A stretch of 64,000 nucleotides of DNA, from positions 372,001 through 436,000 of the forward strand of contig CAWAHD010000003.1 in assembly GCA_963781785.1 (NCBI GenBank), written 5' to 3'. The notes under the pieces are model-generated. The model saw nothing but the letters and a program-made list of their open reading frames with translations, searched no databases and had not been told where the DNA came from. Of this stretch, positions 18,450 to 27,882 are shown piece by piece. The DNA is from CAWAHD01 sp963781785 (GTDB lineage Bacteria > Planctomycetota > Planctomycetia > Isosphaerales > Isosphaeraceae). Numbering within the stretch: the first letter of the stretch is position 1; every line of letters begins with the position of its first letter. Both the position numbers and the translations under genes were made by a program.

Positions 18450-18504
18450 GGCCGGCATGGGGGACGCAATCACTGCTCCCCGATGCCGGCCGTTCTGCGT
18501 TTTG
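18450..18504 (+). terminator. Strong hairpin, probable terminator after the FlgM-like gene
   Basis: A 15-base-pair stem with one mismatch (18450-18464 paired with 18477-18491; GGCCGGCAT against ATGCCGGCC plus GGGGA against TCCCC) has a 12-base loop and is followed by GTTCTGCGTTTTGG. It lies about 50 bp past the FlgM-like stop. The T-run is short, so efficiency is uncertain. Confidence 0.6.
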
Positions 18505-18716
18505 GGGTTGTGAGCGGCGGAAAAACTGCGGTTGAGCCGGAAGCTTCTTGGCAACGGCACGAAATTGAGAAACAATACGCCCAGCAACGCACCGAACGCG
18601 TGCCCCCGTCTTGCAACCATCGATTGTTGAGTTGAGCACCCGGGATTTTGCGCGTCAGTCTGGCGGCGAACGAGCCAGCACCGCCCTAACGCTGCACGCC
18701 GATGGAGGTCTCCGCC

Positions 18717-20300
18717 GTGGATCCTTCTCCGATGTCACCTTATGCTCCTGGGGGCGGAAGATCCGTCGCTCCCCATCGAGCGGCTGCGGGTCCTTTTGCG
18801 GCGGAAATCTTGCTCGCCGGGCTGTCTCCGGCAGAACAGGCGTTGATCGCGGCTCTTCTGAAGAGGGGCCTCTTGACGACTGAACACGTTCGGAGTGCGC
18901 AGATCTACAGCCACGAACACAAGCGCGACATGCGGCAGGCGATTCTCGAGCTCAATCTGATCTCGCCTGATGTACTCAACCAACTGGCATTTGAACGGTT
19001 GAGCGAGCTGGCCACAGAGAATGGAGACTCGAGCCAGCCTCGAGACGGGGGTAGCGCGGCGGCGGCCGCCGCGCCTCTTTCCCCGAACCGAACTCAGCAT
19101 CACCGTGACGTCCGGAAAGATCTCCAGGAAAAGGCCGTGACAGCCACTCTGTCCGAGCTGGTCACCCAGATTCTGGAACGAGCCTGTGACTGTGAGGCCA
19201 CCGACATCCACTTCGATCCACAGGAGAACGGATTGCGGGTGCGATACCGGATCGACGGCCAGCTCCAGGACATTCTTTTTGTCGAGCAGGCGATGTCCAC
19301 TCCGGTTATCAGCCGGCTCAAGGTTGTTTCCAACCTCAATATCGTCGAGCGCCGGCATGCGCAGGACGGGCGGATCACAATCCAACACCAGAACCGGCCG
19401 CGCGACCTGCGCCTGGCGACTTTTCCGACGATCTTCGGCGAGAAGATCGTCATTCGGATCCACGAAGTATTGACCGACTTGAACGGGTTTACCCACCTGG
19501 GAATGAGCAACGATCAAGCGGAGACGCTGGAACGGCTGATCGCACAGCCGTACGGAGCGATCCTGGTCGCTGGTCCGGTCGGTGCCGGTAAGACTTCGAC
19601 CCTGTACAACTGCCTCGAGCGGATAAACTCGCCGCTGAAGAATGTGATGACCATCGAAGATCCCATCGAGCACCGCATTCCCGGAGTCAACCAGACCGAG
19701 ATCACCAAAGAGACCGAGATGAGCTTCAGCGAGGGCTTACGCGCGATGCTGCGACAGGATCCGGACATCCTGATGATTGGTGAGATCCGCGACGATGAGA
19801 CGGCCCGCATCGGCATCCGGGCCGCCCTGACCGGCATTTTAGTGTTCAGCACACTGCATGGCTCGGACGCTCCCAGCACCATCAGCAATCTCTACAATTT
19901 TGGAATCCCGGGATATCAGCTCTCGAGCAGCTTGCTGGCCATCGTCTCACAGCGACTGATCCGGAAGATCTGCCCATATTGCCGCGTCACGTATTCCGCC
20001 GACGAGAAGGTTCTGGTGGGTCTGGAGCTGAATCCCGAAGAACATCGCGAGCTCAGGCTTCATCGCGGGCTGGGCTGTCCGGCGTGCTTCCAGACGGGAT
20101 ACCTTGGCCGATCGGGGATCTTTGAAATCATGGTCGTCGGCGAGGAGCTGCGCGACCTGGTGTTCCAGCAGATACCCAAGGACGTGCTCCGCCGATTCGC
20201 CGTCGACCTGGGAATGCGAACCTTGAAGCACAGCGCGGTCGATAAGATCTTGGATGGCACGACGACGGTGGAGGAGGCTTACCGCGTCGTCTCGTTCTAA
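18717..20300 (+). CDS. GspE/PilB-type secretion or pilus assembly ATPase
   Basis: About 527 residues. An N-terminal GspE N1-type domain (LLKRGLLTTEHV, LNLISPDVLNQLAFERL) is followed by a core with DIHFDPQENGLRVRYRIDG, the Walker A motif GPVGAGKTST (near residue 290), the Asp box, Walker B DILMIGEIRD, and the paired CxxC sites CPYC and CPAC near residues 420 and 455 that bind zinc. It powers type II secretion or type IV pilus assembly from the cytoplasmic face of the inner membrane. GTG at 18717 is chosen because GGAGG lies eight bases upstream; an ATG at 18702 and another at 18732 are alternatives. No other secretion gene is adjacent. It is complete. Confidence 0.93.
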   Translation: MDPSPMSPYAPGGGRSVAPHRAAAGPFAAEILLAGLSPAEQALIAALLKRGLLTTEHVRSAQIYSHEHKRDMRQAILELNLISPDVLNQLAFERLSELATENGDSSQPRDGGSAAAAAAPLSPNRTQHHRDVRKDLQEKAVTATLSELVTQILERACDCEATDIHFDPQENGLRVRYRIDGQLQDILFVEQAMSTPVISRLKVVSNLNIVERRHAQDGRITIQHQNRPRDLRLATFPTIFGEKIVIRIHEVLTDLNGFTHLGMSNDQAETLERLIAQPYGAILVAGPVGAGKTSTLYNCLERINSPLKNVMTIEDPIEHRIPGVNQTEITKETEMSFSEGLRAMLRQDPDILMIGEIRDDETARIGIRAALTGILVFSTLHGSDAPSTISNLYNFGIPGYQLSSSLLAIVSQRLIRKICPYCRVTYSADEKVLVGLELNPEEHRELRLHRGLGCPACFQTGYLGRSGIFEIMVVGEELRDLVFQQIPKDVLRRFAVDLGMRTLKHSAVDKILDGTTTVEEAYRVVSF

Positions 20301-20380
20301 CGGAAGACGTCCCGGGCACGAACCAGCGCCTGGCACGGATCGTTCAAACTGTGAATGCGAACCGGCAAGGAGGTCGGCGA

Positions 20381-21328
20381 TGCATCCTCGATCATTTCAA
20401 GTCTATAAGAGCTTTCTGATTGCGGCGAGCGCCGCAGTACTGGGTCTGAGCGTTGGCCTGGCTCGCGCGGATGATACCGGGTTTCTGGGCCGACTTTTCC
20501 GTTTGGGAGGCGGTTCATCCCAACCCGGCTCGAACTCCTCGGGGGCGAACCAATCTAGCCCACTCCCGTCCGGACGCGGGGCCGGCGCGTCGACGAATTC
20601 TGGCAACTCCGCCGCCTGGCTCATCGGGCTCATCGTCAGCATTGCCGACTTTTGGCGGTCTGCCCCAGGGACCCGTGACGACCCCTCCGACGGGTGCCGC
20701 GGGACCGGGACAAAGACTTTCGCCGAGACCCCGCGTCAGTCCGGCGGTCACGAGCGCAGATCCAATCTTGACGCGAATGGCCCTGGGCCGCTCCAACGAT
20801 GGCAGCCAGTTCGGCATGTTCTTCCAAGTTTTTGCCGACGGAACGGTCATCGACTCCGAAGGTGTACACCGTCTGCGGGCCGCCGATCTCAAGCCGATCG
20901 TGGAACTGGTTCAATCAGGCGACCTGTACCGGCTGCGGGGACACTGCGGGGCGCCTGCCACCGACTTCATCGAGTACGTTCACGTCGTGATCTACGAGCG
21001 GCGATTTGGACGGCTGACTGCGCATTCGTTCTCGTATTCCGGAAATACACAGAGCTGCGACCAATCGGTCCGTCAGCTTCACACCACCCTGGAGAACCTT
21101 CAATTGAAGCTCAGCCGCCAAGCGCCGGGAACTCAGCCGGGTACGGGAGTATCGTCTGCACCCGCTCCCTTGAATTCGTCACCCATAAGGGCGCCAGAGG
21201 GAAATCCTGGCCTCGGCGACCCACCTTCTCCGTTTGGTTCATCGAACAGACAGCCGACTCCGCCAGACGTCAATCCAGGCGGAGCGTCTCCGGTGATCCC
21301 GCTGACTCCAACCGATCGGTCGCGGTAG
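20381..21328 (+). CDS. Secreted Pro/Ser/Gly-rich protein of unknown function, one frameshift
   Basis: About 315 residues when joined. It starts MHPRSFQVYK with a leader (FLIAASAAVLGLSVGLARA), then GFLGRLFRLGGGSS and a long low-complexity Gly/Ser/Pro linker. One extra base near 20605-20615 moves the frame: LPTFGGLPQG onward reads in the next frame to the stop at 21328. The only folded-looking part is QFGMFFQVFADGTVIDSEG, then LKPIVELVQSGDLYRLRGHCG and HSFSYSGNTQSC, with two cysteines, then another Pro/Ser-rich tail. No known domain. AAGGAGG before the ATG fixes the start. Confidence 0.7.
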
Positions 21329-21433
21329 ACTGGAAGACCACTCAAGCCAGGACTACAATGGGAGAATCATTATTGATTCGTGACCAGGCTGGTGAAGCAA
21401 GCGCAGCCGGGGGCTGGTGCGGGGATCTGAATC

Positions 21434-21934
21434 GTGGTGGAAGTGCAGCTCGATCAACTGGCTCCTGTGGCAGTTTCCGAGTCGCCGGTCGAGAAATTCC
21501 GCGAGTTTCTCGAGATCCGCGGCGAGAAGCTAACCCAGCCCCGGCGCGTGCTCGTCCGCCATATTTTCAATACCCACAAACATTTTGATGCCGATGAACT
21601 CTTTCGTGACCTGCATGATGCCGGTCACAACGTGAGCCGGTCGACGGTGTATCGCACCTTGCGGCTTTTGGTCGAATCCGGACTGCTGCGCGAGTTGCGT
21701 TTGACGAATCGCAGTGCGTTCGAGCACGACTACGGCTATCCGGCTCACGATCACTTGCACTGCACGTCGTGCAACCGGATCGTCGAGTTTCGCAATGACG
21801 AGATTTTGAAGCTTCGGAACAGTGTGAGTCTCACGCAAGGGTTCCGGCCCACCGGCCATCGGTTCGTCATCACAGGCGTCTGTTCGGCATGCAGCCGATC
21901 GCACACCCCCCGGCGACGGCTGGACTTGATCTGA
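21434..21934 (+). CDS. Fur-family transcriptional regulator
   Basis: 166 residues. The winged-helix part includes LTQPRRVLVRHIFNTHKHFD and VSRSTVYRTLRLLVESGLL, the DNA-reading helix of the Fur family. HDHLHCTSCNRIVEF provides His and CxxC residues for metal sensing and structural zinc, and a second pair CSACS lies near the C-terminus. Fur, Zur and PerR cannot be told apart from these motifs. It starts with GTG at 21434. No adjacent metal transporter hints at its metal. Confidence 0.92.
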   Translation: MVEVQLDQLAPVAVSESPVEKFREFLEIRGEKLTQPRRVLVRHIFNTHKHFDADELFRDLHDAGHNVSRSTVYRTLRLLVESGLLRELRLTNRSAFEHDYGYPAHDHLHCTSCNRIVEFRNDEILKLRNSVSLTQGFRPTGHRFVITGVCSACSRSHTPRRRLDLI

Positions 21935-21982
21935 GGAATCGGCTGCGGATTCCCGGGAGTAATGACCGGGTGCGCTTCTGCG

Positions 21983-23650
21983 TTATTCAAGGTAACCAAG
22001 ATCGGCCAGGCGCTGCTCGATGATTCTCTGTTCCTCCGAGGTGTATTCGAATGGCCGGCGGTGCGGTCCTTCCAGCATCGCTTCGGGGGGATCGTGACGA
22101 GTCATGATGAAGGAAGTCGCGGAATGGGATTGCGATGACGAGCCGACGATCGGACTGCCTTCGATGTGGGCGGGAACGGGAAGTCCGAGCAGGGCCAGAA
22201 CGGTCGGGGTCACGTCGACCAGATTCGCTTTGAGGTTTCGACCGGCGGGCAGGCCTGCTCCAGCCAGCGCAACGATACCTTCGGGGCGATGAGTGCCGGG
22301 AAGGTTGGCGTCGGGCTCGACCCACGAGGTGCTCGACGTGAGCTTGGTGCGGACCCAGTAGGGCTCATCGGGTAGAGCGATCAGGTCAGGATACCCTTCG
22401 CGCGCAGGGTCGATCTGATAGGCTTCCGCGGTCTGGATGATCTGGGGGAAGAGCCGGGATCCCGTCTCGGGATGTTTGGCGTCGGCGAGCGCGTCAGATG
22501 CGGCGGCCCGGGCTCCGTCAATCTCCCGTGGGGTCATGAGAGGAGCGGCCGTCTTGACGCCGCCGTGCCGTGCTGCGCTGTTGACGTAGACCATGGCAGC
22601 CGTATCCTGATGCGGCGCGAACGCGAGGGTGCGTTTCCAATCGAAGGGATACTGGGCAGTGACCGACTGATCGAACGAGGCGGAACGGGCCGCCGGATTG
22701 TCGCGTTTCTGGCCCCACAGACGAAGCCGATCGCCGGCCTGGAAGGTGCGTCGACCGATCAGGCCCGCCCAGCCCGGTACGCGGGCGACCCCGGCATCAA
22801 CCAGGATGCGGTTGACGTGGATCCGGCCCAGGCAAGGTCCAAAGCCGTGGTCGCTCACCATCATCACGGCAGCTCCACGTTTTTCGGCGAGCTCGCAAAG
22901 CCGGCCGATCGCCTGATCCAGGCCTCGAATCACGTGAGCCGCTGCGGCGTTCCAGTCGGGTCGGTCGACTCCTGTCTCATCGACATTCAGGTAGGGCCAG
23001 ACCCGGTGCTGGAACGGGTCGAGGTTCTGGAACTGAACCATCATGACCGACCAGTCAGGGACAATGCGGTCGGCGAGCCAGCCTCCTTCAGCGCGGCCGC
23101 TGAAGCTGTCGGCAGTAAGGCGGGCGTTGGTCGTGAGCTCTTCAAGCGACTGTGGTGCGCGTTTCCAGAAGTAGCCCAGGGCGTAACCCGGCGCCTCGGC
23201 CTCGCGTCGAGCGGCAAACTCGGGTGCTGCCGAGAGTGCAGCTTCCAGATGGGGAGCATCCATACCCGAGACGACAATTCCCGGGACCTTGAGCGGAGGA
23301 TAGAGACCTGGCACGTTGAGCGAGACGGCCGAGTGTCCACTGCTGGCGAGCAAGTGCCAGATCGTCGGGACGCGGATGCGGCCGGAATGATTGACCTTCA
23401 TCCGACCAAGGGCCGCGTCGTAATAGCGGTGGTCGAAAACGCCATGGCGTGCCGGACCGCAACCGGTCATCACGGTGGTCCATGCCGCGGTCGTGACCGG
23501 CGGAATGATCGAGCGCAGGGTTCCAGAGGCGGCGGCTGAGAGATACGTGTCGAGGTTGGGCATCAACCCCCGCGCTCTCATCGGGTCCAGAACGCTCCAG
23601 GTGGCACCATCCAGACCCAGCACAACGAGTCGATCGACTGTCTTGGACAT
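21983..23650 (-). CDS. Alkaline-phosphatase superfamily phosphodiesterase / nucleotide pyrophosphatase
   Basis: About 555 residues starting MSKTVDRLVVLGLDGATW. Landmarks of the type I phosphodiesterase/nucleotide pyrophosphatase group are LGLDGATW with the first metal Asp, IIPPVTTAAWTTVMTG with the nucleophilic Thr region, HGVFDHRYY, and MMVSDHGFGP with the paired Asp-His metal ligands. It should hydrolyse phosphodiester or pyrophosphate bonds; the substrate is not evident. No signal peptide is seen, so it is probably cytoplasmic. It lies directly after the methyltransferase gene at 23707-24447 on the same strand (56-base gap), probably in one operon. Confidence 0.88.
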   Translation of the reverse strand: MSKTVDRLVVLGLDGATWSVLDPMRARGLMPNLDTYLSAAASGTLRSIIPPVTTAAWTTVMTGCGPARHGVFDHRYYDAALGRMKVNHSGRIRVPTIWHLLASSGHSAVSLNVPGLYPPLKVPGIVVSGMDAPHLEAALSAAPEFAARREAEAPGYALGYFWKRAPQSLEELTTNARLTADSFSGRAEGGWLADRIVPDWSVMMVQFQNLDPFQHRVWPYLNVDETGVDRPDWNAAAAHVIRGLDQAIGRLCELAEKRGAAVMMVSDHGFGPCLGRIHVNRILVDAGVARVPGWAGLIGRRTFQAGDRLRLWGQKRDNPAARSASFDQSVTAQYPFDWKRTLAFAPHQDTAAMVYVNSAARHGGVKTAAPLMTPREIDGARAAASDALADAKHPETGSRLFPQIIQTAEAYQIDPAREGYPDLIALPDEPYWVRTKLTSSTSWVEPDANLPGTHRPEGIVALAGAGLPAGRNLKANLVDVTPTVLALLGLPVPAHIEGSPIVGSSSQSHSATSFIMTRHDPPEAMLEGPHRRPFEYTSEEQRIIEQRLADLGYLE

Positions 23651-23706
23651 GGAATTGTTCCTCATCAGCCCCGACCGCGCGGCTCCCTAGAATCCCTTGA
23701 TCAAGA

Positions 23707-24447
23707 TCAGCAGGCTGACAGGGCGTGGACCCAAGATCCCGGCTGCCGGACCGGAGCCGCCGGCTCGTCAGAATCGATCGTGAAATCGGCGGTATAATAC
23801 CCCGCGACTTGGTGCCGCTCTCCCTTGGAGCGATAAAGCCGGGAGAGCCGGCGACGCAGCTTTTCGCCGATCGGCAGGGCTGCCTCTGCCTGCCGCAGCC
23901 AGACTTGATAGGCGCCTGCCAATTTTTCGAGCCGTGTCCTGCCGTCCGATGGGACCGGAGCCTTGATTCCGATTCCCATGACGGTGTGTGGGAAGGCATG
24001 ATAGCCCTGATAGCCAGACAATCGCGCTTGATACGGGGTGAGCTGCCTGCGCAGGCAATTCGGCGTCATCCGCCAGTAGTCGTCGGGGTAGCCGTGGATT
24101 CGAAAGTTGAGCGGCGAGGTGATCACAAAGAGACCGCCGGGTTTGAGCAGGCGAAAGACCTCGTCAAATGCTTTCCTGACCTCAAACACGTGTTCGAATG
24201 TTTCGATGCAGAGGACGGTGCCGGCCGACTCCTCAGGCAAGCTCACGGCCGTCACATCTTCGATGCGGTCGACGCCAGGCCCGGGTCTCATGTCGCAGCC
24301 GACGAATTTCTTGCCCGGGAACATCCCACGGAGGTCGGCATAGCCCTCCTGGCCCTCCACCTGATACGAGCCAAACTCAAAGATCGGGCCGGGGCAATCA
24401 AACGACTGGGCCACCAGGCTGCAGAACGCCTTGTTGTGGTTTCGCAT
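23707..24447 (-). CDS. Class I SAM-dependent methyltransferase
   Basis: 246 residues. IFEFGSYQVEGQ stands at motif I. ETFEHVFEVRKAFDEVFRLL and KPGGLFVITSPLNFRIHGYPDDYWRMTP follow, a layout typical of methyltransferases in surface-glycan or lipid clusters. The start at 24447 is supported by AAGGAGGAG about eight bases upstream; an in-frame ATG at 24504 is less likely. The acceptor is unknown. The next gene downstream is a phosphodiesterase-family enzyme. Confidence 0.85.
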   Translation of the reverse strand: MRNHNKAFCSLVAQSFDCPGPIFEFGSYQVEGQEGYADLRGMFPGKKFVGCDMRPGPGVDRIEDVTAVSLPEESAGTVLCIETFEHVFEVRKAFDEVFRLLKPGGLFVITSPLNFRIHGYPDDYWRMTPNCLRRQLTPYQARLSGYQGYHAFPHTVMGIGIKAPVPSDGRTRLEKLAGAYQVWLRQAEAALPIGEKLRRRLSRLYRSKGERHQVAGYYTADFTIDSDEPAAPVRQPGSWVHALSAC

Positions 24448-24703
24448 CGCCCTTGCTCCTCCTTGAGCCAGGCTCAGGCGGAAGGGCGAATTGGTCATGG
24501 GCACAAATGCGCAGACCGGACCGAGCCCTCCAGCCGAATGGTTTGAGGCGGATCATAGACCCGCCCAACGAAACGGTCAAGGCGAAGCGCGGTCGTTTCG
24601 CCGGGGAGGGCGGCCCGATTGATTGACCCTTCGATTCGAGATGATGATAATCCCATCCTGCTAAACGGTCGAAACTTCGGACTCAGGATCCTGGGAGCAG
24701 GTC

Positions 24704-25549
24704 ATGGCCTTCGTTCTGTCGAGACGCTCAACCGGTCGATCGATGCGTGTGGTCGCGCTGGCCGTTCTGATGTTTCTTCGCCCTCCGCCACTGCTCTTGG
24801 CGTGGGGTCCCCTCGGCCATCGCGTGATCGCCCGGCTTGCGGAGAGAAAGCTGAACCCCAAGGCCAGGGCTGCCGTGACGGCTTTACTTGAAGAAGCCGA
24901 GACCATCGCAGACGCGGCGACCTGCCCGGACGAACACGTGAGAGATTTGCCCAAGAGCTCGCCGTGGCACTATGTAGACGTCCCGCTGGATGAGCCCAAG
25001 TATGACGCGAAGTTCTCCGGCGACGTTCCCGAGAAAGGGTGCGTTGTCGACAAGATCAAGGAATTCCAGAAGACGCTCAAGGACTCGTCGAAGTCGATCG
25101 AGGAACGTCGGCTTGCGCTTCGATTCGTGATCCACCTGATCGGAGACCTGCACATGCCGCTCCACGTGGGCGACAACCAGGACAAGGGAGGGAACAAGAC
25201 CCAGGTCCGGTTCTTTGATCAGGGAACCAACATGCATCGCCTGTGGGATTCCGGGATGATGCTCCGAGCCGGCGACAGCGAGGACTTCTGGCTCGCCGAC
25301 GTGGCCGAGCTCGACACTCCAAACAAACGAGCGACGGCGACGAAGGGGACAGTCGAGGATTGGGCAACCGAGAGTCTGCTGCTCGCGAGAGCAGCGTACA
25401 TCGTTCCCGAAACCGGCAAGAGGCTGAAACCCGGGCAGAAACTCGGCGATGCCTATCTGAATACACACTTACCCGTCGTGAGGAGACGGCTCTACGAGGC
25501 GGCGATCAGGGTGGCACGTGTGCTGAACGAGGCGTTTCCGGAGGAGTGA
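24704..25549 (+). CDS. Secreted S1/P1-type nuclease
   Basis: 281 residues. After a signal peptide (VVALAVLMFLRPPPLLLA) the mature protein should begin at Trp34, since S1/P1 enzymes use the N-terminal Trp as a zinc ligand. WGPLGHRVIARLAE supplies Trp34 and His39. The remaining ligands are visible: Asp70 (ETIAD), His89 (SPWHYVD), His144 and Asp148 (FVIHLIGDLH), His154 (PLH), Asp160, and His178 with Asp182 (NMHRLWD). All three zinc sites look intact, so it is probably an active single-strand nuclease or 3'-nucleotidase acting outside the cytoplasm. GGGAGCAGG precedes the ATG. It stands alone. Confidence 0.95.
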   Translation: MAFVLSRRSTGRSMRVVALAVLMFLRPPPLLLAWGPLGHRVIARLAERKLNPKARAAVTALLEEAETIADAATCPDEHVRDLPKSSPWHYVDVPLDEPKYDAKFSGDVPEKGCVVDKIKEFQKTLKDSSKSIEERRLALRFVIHLIGDLHMPLHVGDNQDKGGNKTQVRFFDQGTNMHRLWDSGMMLRAGDSEDFWLADVAELDTPNKRATATKGTVEDWATESLLLARAAYIVPETGKRLKPGQKLGDAYLNTHLPVVRRRLYEAAIRVARVLNEAFPEE

Positions 25550-25560
25550 GCGAGCCGGCT

Positions 25561-26788
25561 TTAGCTCACGGCCGCCACTGTGCCGGCCAGCGCCGGCGCG
25601 CCGATGTGTTCGCGGGTTGACCACGAGCCGCCATTGCGCTCGACGCGGTGGTACAGGGTGTCACGCTCGACCGGCACCCGGCCCGCCTCGGTGATCAGGC
25701 GGCGGATCTCGGCGACCGTGGCTTCCTGCGGAGTCTCAGCGCCAGCCTCGTGGTAGATCTTCTCGTGGACGACCGTGCCGTCCAGGTCGTCGGCTCCGAA
25801 TGAAAGAGCGACCTGGGCGGTCTTGAGCCCGAGCATCACCCAGTACGCCTTGATATGGGGGAAGTTGTCGAGCATCAACCGGCTGATCGCCACGACCTTG
25901 AGGTCCATCATTCCCGACGGTTTGGGGATGTGGGCCATCTGCGAGTTATCGGGATGAAAGGCCAGCGGGATGAAGGTCTGGAAGCCGCCGGTCTCATCCT
26001 GGAGCTCGCGGAGCCGGACGAGGTGATCGATGCGATGCTTGGGCCCGTCGATGTGGCCGTAGAGCATGGTGGCGTTCGAATGCAGACCGAGCCGATGAGC
26101 GGTGCGATGAATGTTGAGCCAGCTTTCCGTCGATGCCTTGGCGCCGCAGATCTGGTCGCGGACTTCCGGATGGAAGATCTCGGCGCCGCCGCCGGGTAAG
26201 CTGCCCAACCCGGCGGCAATCAGCTCTTCGAGCACCGCCTGAACCGGCTGGCGCGCGATCTTGGAGAACCACTCGATCTCGACGGCCGTGTAGGCCTTGA
26301 CGTGGATCTCGGGGGCAGCTTCCTTGACCCAGCGGACCACGTCGAGGTAATAGCCAAAAGGCAGCTTGTGATGCAGCCCCCCCACGATGTGCAGCTCGGT
26401 GGCGCCCCGCGCTGGCCTGGCGAGCGCGCTCCGTGATCTGGTCGCGGTCCATCACATAGGCCCGGTCTTCCCCCAGGTCGGCCCGGAAGGCACAGAAATC
26501 GCACGTGTACACGCACACGTTGGTGGGGTTGATGTGCGTATTCACATTGTAAAACGCCAGATTCCCGTTGTTGCGCTCGCGCACTAGGTCGGCCATTGAA
26601 CCCAGGGCAAAGAGGTCGTTCGACGCTTCGAGTGCAAGACCGTCCTCGAAGCTGAGACGCTCGCCGGCTTCGACCTTATCGCGAATCGCCCGCAATGGCT
26701 GGTCCGGGTATGCCATCATTTCCTCGGCCTCTCTCGCATCGGGCCGCCTCACTCGGTAAAAGTCCGCGCCGCTAGCCCGTTCCTGCAT
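25561..26788 (-). CDS. mqnE: Aminodeoxyfutalosine synthase MqnE, one frameshift
   Basis: About 408 residues when joined. NTHINPTNVCVYTCDFCAF carries the CxxxCxxC radical-SAM iron-sulfur ligands in the context typical of MqnE, followed by ELHIVGGLHHKLPFGYYLD, IFHPEVRDQICGAK and LSFGADDLDGTVVHEKI. MqnE joins 3-[(1-carboxyvinyl)oxy]benzoate to SAM to make aminodeoxyfutalosine, an early step of futalosine menaquinone synthesis. One extra G in a GGGG run near 26405 (minus-strand reading) splits the frame; upstream part 26788 to about 26405, the rest to 25561. The ubiE, ubiX and ubiA homologues at 32.5-35.9 kb fit the same pathway. Confidence 0.88.
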
Positions 26789-26898
26789 CGGGCTCAGGTC
26801 CGTGGGCTCTTTTCAGATATTTTAGTCAGGATTGAACGAATCATCAACGAGGGATTGGCGGGGTTGTTCGGTGCCACCCTGATCGGGTGTGTCCCTGG

Positions 26899-27691
26899 CT
26901 ATCGGCGGCCTTGTTCGCGGAGCAATTTGTCGGCCCACTGGGCGTCGTCACCGGTCAGGGGCGGGTCGGCATCTTCGCGATAATCGATGTCGTCGTAGAG
27001 GGCGCTCTCATAGCATTGATCGATCACGGCTTGGAGGTCGAGCGGAGCGTCTTGATCGGATCGGCGAAGCGGGATCCCGAACGCGGGTAACCGCTCCCGT
27101 AGAGGTAGACGATAATACTCGAATTGAAGAGGGTTCCAGCCTCTGCGCACGCAGGCCGCGTAGGGAGTTCGGTGACCCTCGGGGATCAGCTCGAACGGGG
27201 CGCACATCACACGATGACCCGACCGGAGCAAGTCGATCTCAACCAGGCCCACGTTACCTGCTCGGAGTTCTTCCTGTTTCTTGACGTACAGATCGCGCCC
27301 GGGCCCCGGGACCTTGTTCGCCGGGCTGAGGACCTCGATCACCGTGACGACACGCCGGCCAGACTTGATGTCGATGATCTCGATAAAGCCTTGCCGCACC
27401 GGTTCGTCCTGCTCCATGTGGACGACGATCGGCTCGGCTAAGGCGATGCCACCATTGCCGGCGCGCGGGGCTGAGTCCTGGCGCCGGCCGCGCTCGATAA
27501 TTCGCACATCCGGGACGATATTGCGGGCCTTTCCCTCTTCGGGCTCGACGTAAACCCGCTCGTCCACTCGCGCGCAAATCGCCGGGCAATTGTCTCTGAA
27601 TCGCATCGCTCAAATAGGTTATCAGTCGATGATGAACATCGCCCCAGAACTGCTCCAGGTAGGGGTCCATCCCCGGAAATGGGCTGCGCAT
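26899..27691 (-). CDS. DUF4058 family protein, one frameshift
   Basis: About 263 residues when joined. It starts MRSPFPGMDPYLEQFWGDVH, the canonical DUF4058 N-terminus, and continues with ARVDERVYVEPEEG, VVTVIEVLSPANKVPG and VGLVEIDLLRSGH. One extra base in the CGCGCG run near 27585 breaks the frame: the second part is open from about 27606 to the stop at 26899. This gene and the truncated one at 1-734 are paralogues. The function of the family is unknown. It is flanked by MqnE and the large kinase gene, with no obvious link to either. Confidence 0.85.
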
Positions 27692-27882
27692 GACCAGAAA
27701 CTCCTGCGGATCGCGGGAATCGACACCTGATTCTAGCACGGGCCACGATACAGGGCCATGTTGCGGCGCACTGCCTGCCCGCATCCGGATCACAAGCACT
27801 TTCGCGCTTCATTCAACGAAACAGGCCGTTCCCGCGAGCGTTGTTTTTCGCCGACCAGGACGATCGTGATCTCTCGTTGTTC
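27692..27882. other. Intergenic stretch, about 190 bp
   Basis: Between the start of the DUF4058 gene and the stop of the kinase-TPR gene. It should carry the DUF4058 promoter on the minus strand. I see no clear promoter or terminator hairpin. Confidence 0.3.

Noticed and set aside
22472..23539. Plus-strand open frame of 355 codons
   Set aside because: Antisense to the phosphodiesterase-family gene, with no recognisable domain.
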